A stretch of 64,000 bases of DNA, from assembly GCA_031772625.1 (NCBI GenBank), contig CM062808.1:143756605-143820604 (forward strand), written 5' to 3'. Origin of the DNA: Pinus tabuliformis (taxonomy: Eukaryota; Streptophyta; Pinopsida; Pinales; Pinaceae). This document shows, in pieces, positions 1-10,687 of this stretch. Every line of letters starts with the position of its first letter. Position 1 is the first letter of the stretch. The translations under genes were made by a program, and so were the position numbers. The notes below the pieces were generated by a model, which saw nothing but the letters and a program-made list of their open reading frames with translations, ran no database searches and was not told where the DNA came from.

Positions 1-31
1 AGAGGAGGGGGAACGTATTTTCCACTCACAG

Positions 32-919
32 ATGTGGGTGAAGGGTTCGCCGCTGCAATTCATTGTCGACTGTGGCAGCCAAAAGAACCTCGTTTCAGCA
101 AAGGTCGTGAAGCGGTTGGGCCTACCAACTACGCCACACCCACAACCGTACAGTATCGTGTGGCTTCACGAAGGACGAGATCTCAAAGTTCGCCAGCAGT
201 GCCGCCTTCCCTACAGCATCAAGCCCTTCACAGATGAGGTATTTTGTGATGTTACACCTCTGGATGTTTGTGATGTACTATTAGGCCAGCCATACTTGTG
301 GAGGCGACATGCTATATATGAGTCAAGGCCTCGCGCTGTCATTATTTCTTTGGATAATTCATTATATAGGATACCAGAGGTAGCTCCACCTACCACCACC
401 TCTTTGATCACTGCTAAGAAAGGCAGCAAGCTCATCTCACAGACGAGAAAATTTATTTTCTGTGTGGTTCGCTCCCAAAGTAAGGGGAAGATCGTTGCTA
501 CATCCACGACCCCCGCAAAGGGTTCCTCCACGCAGCAGCAGCAACATAGGGATACAGTCATGACAGAACACAAGAACAACTTCTCCTTACCCAGAGGGGT
601 ACCACACAAGTTTCAGGTGGGTGACAAAGTTTGGTTACATCTGCAGAGAGAACGCCTTACCAGAACCCATCAGAAATTCAGACCACTTCGACATGGTCCT
701 TACACCAGTAACAAGGTTGTGGGAAACAATGCTTTGAAGCACAGCATTCCTCCATTCCTTCGCTTGCACCGATTTTTCAGTGTGGACCATCGCCTACCAT
801 GCTTCCCACCATTACTAGACACATTAGAGATTACAAAACAGCTCACCAGAGACCCAGCTCAGCAGAAGCTTCCTCATCTCAAGGAGGAACTCAACGCAAT
901 GGGGACCATTGCTTCCTAA
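32..919 (+). CDS. Ty3/gypsy protease fused to integrase tail (internally deleted pol, family E)
   Basis: A 295-codon uninterrupted frame. Residues about 1-150 are a retropepsin-like domain whose active-site triplet reads D13-C14-G15, where the related copy at 55744-56433 has DSG. From about residue 190 the protein jumps to the integrase C-terminal module (VGDKVWLHL, then GPY at 222-224). RT, RNase H and the integrase core are missing. A second gap of roughly 50 residues near 270 is visible against the 49487-49693 copy, which joins at a short LT repeat. Both deletions keep frame. The stop lies just before the polypurine tract and LTR, the normal position for the end of pol. The frame is probably already open before position 32, since the window edge cuts it. 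It is a non-autonomous derivative; whether it is expressed is unknown. Confidence 0.8.
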   Translation: MWVKGSPLQFIVDCGSQKNLVSAKVVKRLGLPTTPHPQPYSIVWLHEGRDLKVRQQCRLPYSIKPFTDEVFCDVTPLDVCDVLLGQPYLWRRHAIYESRPRAVIISLDNSLYRIPEVAPPTTTSLITAKKGSKLISQTRKFIFCVVRSQSKGKIVATSTTPAKGSSTQQQQHRDTVMTEHKNNFSLPRGVPHKFQVGDKVWLHLQRERLTRTHQKFRPLRHGPYTSNKVVGNNALKHSIPPFLRLHRFFSVDHRLPCFPPLLDTLEITKQLTRDPAQQKLPHLKEELNAMGTIAS

Positions 920-930
920 GGGGGGAGGAA
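918..930 (+). other. Polypurine tract of the family-E element
   Basis: An all-purine run, AAGGGGGGAGGAA, sits directly before the LTR start TGATCC. This is the expected plus-strand primer. It overlaps the stop of the fused pol ORF by two bases. Confidence 0.8.
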
Positions 931-1559
931 TGATCCAGGTGGATGTTGGTGGCCACCCACCTATCCCATTTGGACCCCCACAACTGTCTCCTTCAGTTTT
1001 TTAGTTTCCTTAATTATAGCACAATTTACTATTTTTAGCAATTTTTCGGGTCCTAAACTTCCGTAGCTATTTTGAGGCCCTAAACGATGTTTTTTGGGAA
1101 ATCTACCGCCAGCAATTTTCTGGATAAAATTCATCTTTTTCGTCGTATTCCTCAGAGATATCTTTCCAACGGGCTATCATGCACGTCAAACGGAGATAAT
1201 ACCACCAAATCACGACCCCGGGAAGTTGGCTATCCAACTCACCCCAAAACGGGGCCCACAATTTAGCGTTTCATCTTCTAGGGTTAGGTTTTGGAATGTG
1301 AAGGGTTTTCCATTGTTTCTCAATAATAAATAGGCCTTCGAGCCTCATTGTAAACACAGTTCGGAACAGTTCAGAGGCATGTAGCCGACACATCTCTTCT
1401 CAGAGATAAGCTACCATCACCCTAGCTAGTTTATTTCTATTTCTATTTGTAAGCATATTTCAGTATTTCCCATTAATGAAATGAAGTATTATTTTCGCTG
1501 CATATCTATCTTTGTGGTTATCTCTATATTTTATTGTGTTCCAGTTTAAATCCAGATCA
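931..1559 (+). repeat. 3' LTR of family-E gypsy element
   Basis: A 629-bp LTR beginning TGATCC and ending GATCA. It aligns along its whole length with the reverse complement of the two 617-bp LTRs at 48718-49334 and 57269-57885, which fixes both ends. A TATA-like AATAATAAATAG lies at about 1322-1333. The 5' LTR is outside the window, so the target duplication cannot be checked. Confidence 0.88.
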
Positions 1560-2035
1560 TCATATTATAGTGCAGATGAAGGAAGTTACCAGGTCCACCT
1601 ATGAAGGGATAGAGTCCTCCTTCAAATGGATAAGCTCCTCACATCAAGGGGTTAGCTCCTTTAATTATGGGATGCATGAACCACCAAGGAGCGAACTTGC
1701 CACCTCAAAATTGCCTCTACAAGCTTCCAGAAATAACCCAAAGTGAGTTTTTAAGAATATACTTGTGCCTTTTTTACTTTTACAGGGGTCCGCACCCTTT
1801 ACATAGAAACAGAGCGGGCAGGTCCGCAGGGGACATGACCAAGAGGTGCGAGACCGCAGGTAATGCTAAGAGAAAGTGCAGGACCAAAGTTTTAGAGATT
1901 TTTAAGGACTTTCTCTCATTTTTCAAGGCTTAACATGAAGATCTGAGGTTTAAGACTTGCATAGGAGGAAAGCATGAGTGGTGATAGACTCACACTGATT
2001 GCAGAATGTCATGGTGACAATATTTTGTGCAATAG
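1560..2035. other. Unassigned spacer between two retrotransposon fragments
   Basis: Lies between the family-E LTR and the point where element A's reverse transcriptase frame stops matching. It holds only short ORFs with no recognisable motif. It may be pre-insertion flank or remains of another repeat. I see no gene here. Confidence 0.5.
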
Positions 2036-2939
2036 CTATCTGAAATTGGGTAAATGAAGTTTACATTGAGTAATTTTTGGAGCTCTTCTTTCACAATTTC
2101 CCTAAGATTTGGATTCATCCTTCTCTGAGATTGTCTCGTTGGTCTACTGTTTTCCTCAATATAGATATGATGGATACAAGTCTTAGGATCAATACCTTTC
2201 ATGTCGATGTATTCCCATGCAAATGTAACAGAATGTTTTTGTAATGTTTTGGTTAGCTCTTCTTGTTGTAGTTTCTCCAAGTTTTTGTTTATGTTCGATG
2301 CCCTAAGTAGAAAAATTTCAATTGTAGAGCTAGTAAACTCTTCCATAGAATATAGAGACATCTGCCTAGATGACAAGTATTCAACATTAGATTTTTCTTG
2401 GAATTTTGCATGATCATATTCTGAAGATGTTTCAAAATTTTCCAATGTGTTCAAAATTTGACTATCTTCACTAATTTCTAATATAGTAAAGAGAGGTTAA
2501 ATATCGTCTTCATCATCAATCCATTCCTTGTCATCTATTTCTGTGATTACTTTTTCTGGGGGATACAAAGTAAATTTCTTTGTTGAATTACCATCATAAA
2601 TATACATGTCACCAGATCTACAACTAATAAAAGCTTCAATTGTGACTAGCCAAGGTCTTCCTAATATGAGTGGGTGTCCCCCTAGATTATTCTTGGGAAT
2701 TAAAATCATGAAATAAATAGGATATTCCCAAGAATCTAAGGATACTGAAATGTCTTCTAGCACACCATTTGGTATTGATCTGTTTGCAAGTTGCAGTAAG
2801 GTAGGTGTGTAAAGAAGGTTAGGAAGTTTAAGCTGCTCCATAGTTTGTCTACTCATAATGTTTATTGCTACCCCTAAGTCAATCAATGTGTTTGGAATTT
2901 CAATTCCATTTATATGTGCTTGACAATTGGACTTCCTCG
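2036..2939 (-). pseudogene. Element A: protease and N-terminal reverse transcriptase (Athila/Tat-like gypsy)
   Basis: Read on the minus strand, one frame covers the protease with LIDLGVAINIM (the DLG catalytic triplet of this branch) and HPLILGRPWL, then a TAA at 2497-2499. It continues in the same frame into the RT lead-in, with MKGIDPKTC, NPNLREIVKEELQKLL and FIYPISDS. Homology ends abruptly at about 2036, before the RT catalytic core. The upstream gag half is 36 kb away at 38836: the codons VDPS there and CQAHINGIEI here flank element B. The copy is dead because of the stop, the truncation and the split. Confidence 0.82.
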
Positions 2940-4421
2940 TGTTGAGCTATGAAAAAGGTATGAATTTGACATTTATTTCCTTATCTTTCTCCTTAATCAT
3001 ATCTCCTTTATATTATATGATTATAATATATCAAAGAATTCTAGCGAAAACTAGGGAGTTATTGATTATTGCAATTTAGTTAATTATTGTCTTTTCTCAT
3101 GCAGGAAAGAGAGGAAATGGAAAATTACCATTCCGCAGGAAAAGACAAAACAAAGTAACTGTTGTTCCTTCACCAGGAAGCCATATCCAGACAGCAGGTC
3201 AAGATTGGAGCGTGCAGTTAAGGATAAGAACAGAGAAGATCACAGCATCAACACAAAAGACAAAGAGTTAACTAGAGTTAGAAGATTAAGCGGATCCCTG
3301 AGGATCTATTGATCCTGAGGCATCGTTGTTACTAGTCTATCTATTATTCCTATTTTATCCACCTGGCCATTGTAAAAGGGACAACACATGTAAATACTGG
3401 GGATTCATCATCATTATTTAGAACTTATTGTTGTATTTTACCTTTGATCATCGACTCTCCTTGATTAAAACAGAGTACGACTGGCTATGACCATTTTTTC
3501 ATATGATTAATACATAATCCGGTTGTTGTTATTTCTTCTATACTGAAGCAGTCTGGCAGTACTTCACTAGCAGCTAAGGGCCCAACCCTGATAGATCCAC
3601 TTAATATTCTGTACCATTCCTTTACAATATCTATTGTGTGATGGTTTGGTTTGATCTTTGTTTATTGGAATCACATTTCTTTATTGTTTCTTGTTTCTAG
3701 ATTTAATGAATTGCTCCATTCTATGTGTTGTAACTAAATTACATTGTTGTTCCTTCTCGTCATAATAAGATTATTATTCTCTACAACTATATTGTTATGC
3801 TATTCATTTCAATTACAGAGCTTCGTTGTTCATTCCAGTAAACTAACTTTGTTGTTCATTACAGTTTCATAAGTTCCATTGTTCATTTCTACTAAATAGC
3901 ATTGTTGTTCATTTCCTTTCTGCAAGCATTTGGTTTTGTCTTTCAGCATTGTTATAGTTAGCATAGTTATTCCATTTCTATCAGCAGCATTATTGATTTA
4001 ATTCATTGTCATTTCCAATCGGTCATTTAGTGTGGAGTGTGAGATCAACAACTGTAAAGGACATTGGCTATTACTGTCAGAGTTCTCAGATTGAGGATCT
4101 TATTTATGTTTGATTTCATTTACATCAGTTAAAAGAGGAAAGAGTTATTACTACTGTATCCTTAACTGATAATTGTTGTTAATTTCCTGAGGGAATAATT
4201 TAGTTTCAGAGCATTGAGTTTATTTTAATTTGCAAGTAAGTTTTATTTCAAGCATTCGTTTACTCTTGTATTTGAAAGCATTGTACTACAATTTAGAAAC
4301 ATTACTCTTGAAGAAATTTCTGCCACATACTGTGTACACTCTTGAAATAGAAAATCTTACCCAGATTGATAATTAATGTAGGATAAATAGGAGTTAAAAA
4401 TACACCTTTTATCACTCAACA
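2940..4421 (+). repeat. 5' LTR of element B
   Basis: A 1482-bp LTR with 7-bp terminal inverted repeats, TGTTGAG...CTCAACA. It matches the 3' LTR at 37386-38835 throughout, with many substitutions and a roughly 30-bp indel, so B is clearly older than D. The TATA box seen in the 3' LTR (TATAAAAGG at 37785) reads TGTAAAAGG here at about 3371. Flanking target copies are cctcg (2935-2939) and cttgg (38836-38840), degenerate if they are the duplication. Confidence 0.92.
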
Positions 4422-4424
4422 TTT

Positions 4425-4442
4425 TGGCGCCGTTGCTGGGGA
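4425..4442 (+). other. Primer-binding site of element B (tRNA-Asp type)
   Basis: TGGCGCCGTTGCTGGGGA begins 3 bp after the LTR. It matches the complement of the plant tRNA-Asp 3' end with one C-to-T difference. This primer type is typical of Athila and related elements. Confidence 0.88.
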
Positions 4443-4628
4443 GAGTGTAGCCATTTTTTTTTTATAAGAGTAGTGTGCATTTGATGAGTGCCTGTTAGGA
4501 GAGAATTGGGTATTAAAAATGGAAGGTAAGAACCTACATATGGAGCATGTAAAAGCCCTACTCCCCCACCTGCTTTCCAGCAGAATTGTTAATTTTTTTT
4601 GTTAGAAATAAATATTTGAGTTGTGTGT

Positions 4629-6456
4629 ATGACTAAGAAGAAAAAACTTGAAAATAATCCAAAACCACTACCCAAACCTGACAAAGCTAAGGGACCGGTG
4701 ACCCTTGGTCGATCAACCTTCATAGATGATATCATTAAGCAAGTTGAATCTTAGCCATTAGTGGGCCCTAAAAATGTTGCTTCTAGACAACCTATTGGCT
4801 CCCTTAGGGCCACCGGCTCACCATATGTAGCCTTTTCTGAGTTGCATAACAAAACAGAAGAGACTGAGCAAGATTTTCAAGAAATTGAGAATTCTCGCCC
4901 AATTTCTTTACAAGAAGGGAATTCTAGTAATCTCCGCGAAGGAGGAGGAGAAATAGGGGAAACAGAAGAGAAAATATCCCCTCTCAAAATAGTTCAAACA
5001 CTCAGTAGCCCAGATAAGGGGAGTGCTTTCAAGATCATCCAAAACAAAACAGAAGAACCTAAAGAGCCAAGATCCCCCCATATAGTGGTTCAACAAGGAA
5101 CACTCATTATCTCAGACCAAGTGTTGTTAAGCTCATTCCTACTCCTTCTAGTCATCATAGGAATAACTTCCTAGAAATCCCAGAAGGGTATTGGCACATA
5201 TTTGATCAAATGGCCCAGAACTAGCAAACACCTCAAACCTCCACACTGCAATATCCCATCGTGGACACTACAGTTAATGCATCTATGAAGGCCATTCCTC
5301 TCCAGAATATTCCTACATTCGCTAGCTTAACATCAGAGGATCCAGATGCATTTCTGTTTGAGTTTGATATATTATGTTGGGGGTATGACTATACCACTGA
5401 TCCCCAAAAACTAAAATTATTTCCCTCCACATTAAAAGCAGTAGCTTTATGATGGTTTATGGGGTTAGGTGGAGGTGTTATAAACGACTGGGATGAGATG
5501 AAAACTACTTTTCTAAATAAATATCAGGATTTTTGTAGATCCAGAGAATTAAAGGATGAAATATTTCAAATGTCAACAAGACCTAGTGAAACACTGGAGG
5601 AATATATAGAACGCTTTCAATACAATCTCCAAATATCTCCTTATGCATCTTTACCCTTGCCTAACAATGTGTTAAAAACTACACTAATTAAGGGGATGAA
5701 AGAACAATGGGTTGAAACATTATACATTATGGGCAAAGGTGACATATATAAGGAAAATTTTTCTGACATCATTGATTTGTGTATCAGAAGTTCAAGAGGT
5801 AGCACGAGACTGAAGCCAGTAGAACGTGACATGATCACAAGGGATAACAAGATCTCTGGTGGAGGTATAACCCATGTAGAAATTAGCAATCTACTAGAAG
5901 ATTTCAAAACTAATATTCTAGAGACTCTGACAATGCAGCTTGACATTATGCAAGCTAAACAAAAGCAAGCAGAATCAGAACAAAATTTGGTGATATTCTG
6001 CCCTATGTAGAAAGAAACATAGCCACAAAGAGTTCCCACTGGATACAGTCCAAGTATGCACTATCTACACGAAAGATCACTCCACAGAAAGCTACCCCTC
6101 ACTCCCAGGATTGAAAGTAGACTATAAAGAAGAAGAAGAAGAAATAGAACCAGTTTACCTACTAAATCAGCACCGCCAGTCGTAGCCATGAAAAACAGGG
6201 ATGCCTGTTGATCCATCCTCTTCTTTTTAGTCTCCTCGGTATAATTCTCAGCAATATAATGGAATGTGGCAGAGTCGGCCACCTTTTCCTAGTTGGTCAC
6301 AACAGCCATTCCCCATATCACCATGGAAAAATCAAACAAATCAAACCAATTCGCCGAACTTTCCTTACTATCCACCATTTTAGCAAAATAATGCATATTC
6401 AACGCAATGGTCACCCTCCACCTCGTAGAGTCAAGCCTGGCAGTAGAACTGGCAAA
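4629..6456 (+). pseudogene. Element B gag
   Basis: Starts at the ATG at 4629 with a Lys-rich N-terminus and runs in one frame to 5174, broken by a TAG near 4752. It resumes in another frame at about 5261 with the capsid core (EDPDAFLFEFD, LKLFPSTLKA, TFLNKYQDFCRSRE). A TGA at 5450-5452 fits decay of an Arg codon. A zinc-knuckle region (RKKHSHKE, then YPSLPGLK) at about 6005-6120 contains a small deletion. It corresponds segment by segment to element A's gag at 39559-45939. Several frameshifts and stops make it non-functional. Confidence 0.8.
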
Positions 6457-6461
6457 GACCT

Positions 6462-7620
6462 ATGAATCAGCCAACTGGAATGATTCCTCTCCCTCAACCT
6501 ACACTTCCAGCACCTTATACATTGCAACAAAATCCCCAAACCAACTTAAGACCACAGCTCCCAGTTCAATCCAACCCGAACCCCAACAATAGACCAGTTC
6601 AATCTGTACAAATAATCGAAGGACGAGAACTAGAAACCAAGTTAAGGGAGTGCAACGACCTTCAATTAAGATCTGGGCGTATAATAGAATCAGAGGGAGA
6701 TAAAAATGTTCAAGTTGAAAATTCGTTACCTTTAGAACAAACACCACAAGAAGAGAATTTGGTTAGACAACAAACTCATGAACAAGCAACCACCTCTTCT
6801 CCACCATTCCCAAAACGACTGATCATACTTCGCCCAATAGAACATCTTGATTTTGATCTTCTGGGAGAACTAAAAAAAATTTGTATAAAAATTCCACTCC
6901 TCCAAGCTATCCAAGACATCCCAATTTACGCAAAAACCATCAAATAATTATGTATAAAAATGCCAAAAAGGAAAATAGCAACTAATCCAACTGTCCAAGT
7001 AGTCGGTACCCTATCTAACTTACTATCAGGAAGGGAAGCACCTGTAAAATATGAGGACCCATGAAATCCTATAGTCACGGTGCAAATCAATGGATGCTCC
7101 TTCCCCAATGCCTTAGTTGATTTAGGAGTTGCAATCAATATTCTAACAACCACCACTTGTCAAAAGCCTGGCATTACATCGTTAGACCCAACCACAACCT
7201 TATTGGAGTTGGCTGACCGATCAAAAGTTAGACTGGAAGGCACACAACATGATGTAATGGTATCTATAGACTCCTAGGAGTATACTGCAGACTTTCTGAT
7301 CATTAATCCCAAAAACCGACTGGATGGACACCCTTTAATTCTAGGTAGACCTTGGCTAGCAATTGCTGACACTTACATTGGTTGTCGACAAGGAAGCATG
7401 ACTATAGCAAGAGGGAGAAATGTAAAGAATTTAGCCTTATAACCTCCAGCCCAGCCAAGCTTAACAATAATCAAAACAAAAAAAAAACCTGTATCATACC
7501 TAATTGAAAACATTAGATCACCGCTAACCATAGAAGATGCCCTTGAATTTAAAGACCAAACAGAGGACGACATCATTAATAGCTTCATTAACCAACCAAA
7601 AACCAAATCCCATCTACAAT
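6462..7620 (+). pseudogene. Element B gag end and protease
   Basis: Begins with a Pro/Gln-rich linker, then LDFDLLGELKKICIKIPLLQAI, which matches element A's DFLDELKNVCMKIPLLQAI at about 39030. The protease follows: ALVDLGVAINIL carries the DLG triplet near 7110-7140 and HPLILGRPWLA lies near 7330. In-frame stops at about 6946, 7063, 7275 and 7440 split it. Confidence 0.8.
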
Positions 7621-7625
7621 GTCAC

Positions 7626-8800
7626 ATGATCGAGGTAGCATTTGATAATGAAGTAGAAGAAGATCCCCTAAAAGATACTCATGATCAATCAATACCAACC
7701 ACCATTGTTTATAACAGCAAAACCATAGAGATTGAGCCAGGAAAAAATTTGAACATTAACAAAAACCTGATTGTTGAACAAGAAGAAAAGCTGGTCCAAC
7801 TATTGAGAAAATATAAGGAAGCTTTTTCATGGGATTACCCAGACATGAAAGGAATTGATCCCCAGTTGTGTATGCACCACATCTATACAGAAAAGGATGC
7901 TAGACCTATTCGCCAACCCCAACAGAGATTAAATCCCCATCTTAAGGATATTGTGAAAGATCAATTGCAAAAACTTTTAGATGTAAACTTTATTTACCCA
8001 ATATCTGATAGCAAGTGGGTCTCTCCATTAGTAGTGGTGCCAAAGAAGAATGGAAAGTGTTGGGTATGTGTAGACTACAGAAAATTGAACAAAGCAACCT
8101 AGAAATACCACTTCCCCGTTCCATTCATTGATCAGGAATTAGACACATTAGCAGGAAAGAAATTCTTTTCTTTCCTAGATGGCTTCAGTGGATACAATCA
8201 GATTCAGATTGCCCCTGAAGAACAACATAAAACTACTTTTACCTGTCCTTGGGGAACATTTTCTTACAGGGTCTTACCTTTTGGGCTATGCAATGCCCCT
8301 TCCACATTTCAGAGGGTTGTAATCAGCATTTTTTCAGATTTAATAAATGCAGGGTCTTACCCTTTGGGCTATGCAATGCCCCTTCCACATTTCAGAGGGC
8401 TGTAATCAGCATTTTTTTAGATTTAATAAATGAAGGGCTCGAAGTATATATGGATGACTTCACACCTTACGAGGATGGCTTTGAGCTAGCATTACAAACA
8501 TTAGAAAAAGTGTTGCAAAGATGCATTGCCACCAGGCTCTGTTTGAGCCATGAAAAGTGTCATATCATGATGACCGAGGGACTCATCTTAGGTCATTATA
8601 TCTCAGTAGCTAGAATACAGGTAGATCCGGCTAAAATTCAGATAATTTTGTTAATACGTACTCCTACCACACAAACAGAAGTACGCATTTTTTTGGGATT
8701 TTCTGGTTATTATAGAAGATTTATAAAGCATCTTTCTCAGATTGTTGCACCTTTATACACACTAACAGGAAATATTGATTTTATTTGGACATATAAGTGA
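7626..8800 (+). pseudogene. Element B reverse transcriptase, with an 83-bp tandem duplication
   Basis: Lead-in MKGIDPQLCMHHIYTEKDARP, then WVSPLVVVPKKNGK, SFLDGFSGYNQIQIAPE, LPFGLCNAPSTFQR and the catalytic YMDD at about 8450. A TAG at 8101 interrupts it. The 83-bp unit at 8269-8351 is repeated at 8352-8434. Because 83 is not a multiple of three, the duplication shifts frame and repeats the FGLCNAPSTFQR block. The thumb and connection (FLGFSGYYRRFIKHL) follow. Confidence 0.85.
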
Positions 8801-9240
8801 CCATGCTTTTGAGGATCTAAAAAAGCTTGTATTAACAGCCCCAGTGCTAAGGGGCCCAAATTGGGATTTGCCATTCCAAATTTCATCTGATTCTTCAGAC
8901 ACAACAATTGGACTAGTTCTTGGACAGGAAGAAGATAAAAAGACACATGCAATATATTATATCAGCAAAATTCTATCTTCTGCTGAATTAAACTATACTG
9001 TGACTTAAAAATAATTTTTAACTGTAATATATGCTATAAATAAATTTAGACATTATATAACTGAGTATCCTATAGTTTTATATATAGATCACTCTACCAT
9101 TAAGTATTTAGCAAATAAACTAGTTACAAATGGAAGAGTGAAAAAATGGTTGATTCTCTTGTAGGAATTTGATATCACAATAAAGGATCGACCTGGAAAA
9201 GAGAATCTTGTAGCTGATTTTCTCTCACGAATGCCAAAGC
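8775..9240 (+). pseudogene. Element B RNase H
   Basis: Continues after the RT with ISSDSSDTTIGLVLGQEE (first catalytic Asp region), HAIYYISKILSSAELNYT, LYIDHSTIKYL and PGKENLVADFLSRMP, the usual order of gypsy RNase H. It is shifted in frame against the RT end near 8775-8800. Stops at about 9006, 9012 and 9163 break it. Confidence 0.75.
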
Positions 9241-9289
9241 CAGCAGATACAGCAGCAGTTGAAGATCAATTTCTGGATGAAAATTTCTT

Positions 9290-10575
9290 TGTTGTCACTG
9301 TCAGAACACCATGGTATGCTGACGTTGCAAATTACTTAGCAATAGGAAAATTACCCAAGCATATAACTCCTAATGAACGAAAACAGATAGTGCAGTGCAA
9401 TACCTAATTTTATTGGATTGGGGGCTACTTATTTCATACAGGGGTAGATATGCACATCAGAAGATGCTTCTGAGAAGATGAAGTATTTGACATTCTGAAA
9501 GCATGCAACGATGGGCCATGTGGTGGACATTTTGCAGACCGTAGGACCGGTCATAAATTTTTACAAACAGACTATTAATGGCCCACTATCTTTAAATATG
9601 CTACAAATTTTTTTCAAGCCTATGATAGCTACTAGAGGGCGGGACACCCTAGACAATCGAATGAGATGCCTCTGAACCCACAATTAGTAATCGAGCCATT
9701 TGAGCGATGGGCACTCGATTTTATTGGTCCTATTAACCCATCATCAAATCATAAAACATGCATACTGGTTGCAACAGAGTATGTTACTAAATGGGTTGAA
9801 GCAGAGGCACTGCCAAGAGCTATAGAGGATTCAGTGATACATTTTCTTTTCCAATTATTTGTGTGATATGGCCTCCCAAGGGACATAATTACAGATGGAG
9901 GACCGCAATTTGTAGGTAATAAGATTGCTGCAACTTTAAAAAATTACCACATTCTGCACAAAATTACAACTCCATACCACCCATAGGAAAATGGCCAAGT
10001 AGAAAACACTAATAAAGTGATTGAGGCAATACTTACAAAAACAGTTGCATCACACAGACGTGACTAGGATTCAAGATTGCCAGAAGCCTTGTAGGCATAC
10101 CGCACAAAATGGAGAAACACCACCGGGTATTCACCATATCAATTATTATTTGGAAAAGAACCCATCTTCCTAATCGAATTCAAAATTCAAACATTAAGAA
10201 CAGTGTAGGAGGTGGGTTTGAATTTAAATGAAACCCAGATCAATATATTATAGCAAATCAATGAGTTAGATGAAATTAGGCTCTTAGCTCTTCAGCACGC
10301 TGCATTAATTCAACAACAGAGAGAAAAATGGCACTCCTATATGATTCAAGGTTCCAGGATTTCCCCGGGAAACTCCAGACATGATGGCTTAGACCTTATG
10401 AGATACATAAAGTGCATGACAATGGCACCATTACATTGACAACCATTGATGGGTCTAGACATTCTTTCAAAGCGAATGGTCATTGAGTGCGACTTTATCA
10501 CACACTGCTTACCAAGGAATCCTTTTACCAGCAATTACGGGAAGATTCCACTATGAAAATTCTTACTGAGGAAGA
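9290..10575 (+). pseudogene. Element B integrase
   Basis: The catalytic core shows FERWALDFIGPINP (first Asp, about 9700-9740), IITDGGPQF (second Asp, about 9885-9910) and NGQVENTNK (Glu, about 9990-10015), the DDE triad in order. A weak zinc-binding region precedes it (ACNDGPCGGHF, about 9505-9535). In-frame stops near 9864, 9986, 10064, 10092 and 10207 mostly fit Gln or Trp codons changed by C-to-T or G-to-A. Coding signal fades after about 10570. Confidence 0.78.
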
Positions 10576-10687
10576 TAACCCCTCCTCGACATTAATTCAT
10601 TGAACATTTCCTTTGTTTTTTAATTTTGTATATAAACATTTCTCTTTAATTTTACTTGTATAAACTATTTTTTTGTACAGATTTTAG

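Noticed and set aside
1534-1933. Small ORFs at 1534-1746 and 1667-1933
   Set aside because: Short, overlapping in different frames, partly inside the LTR end, no motif.
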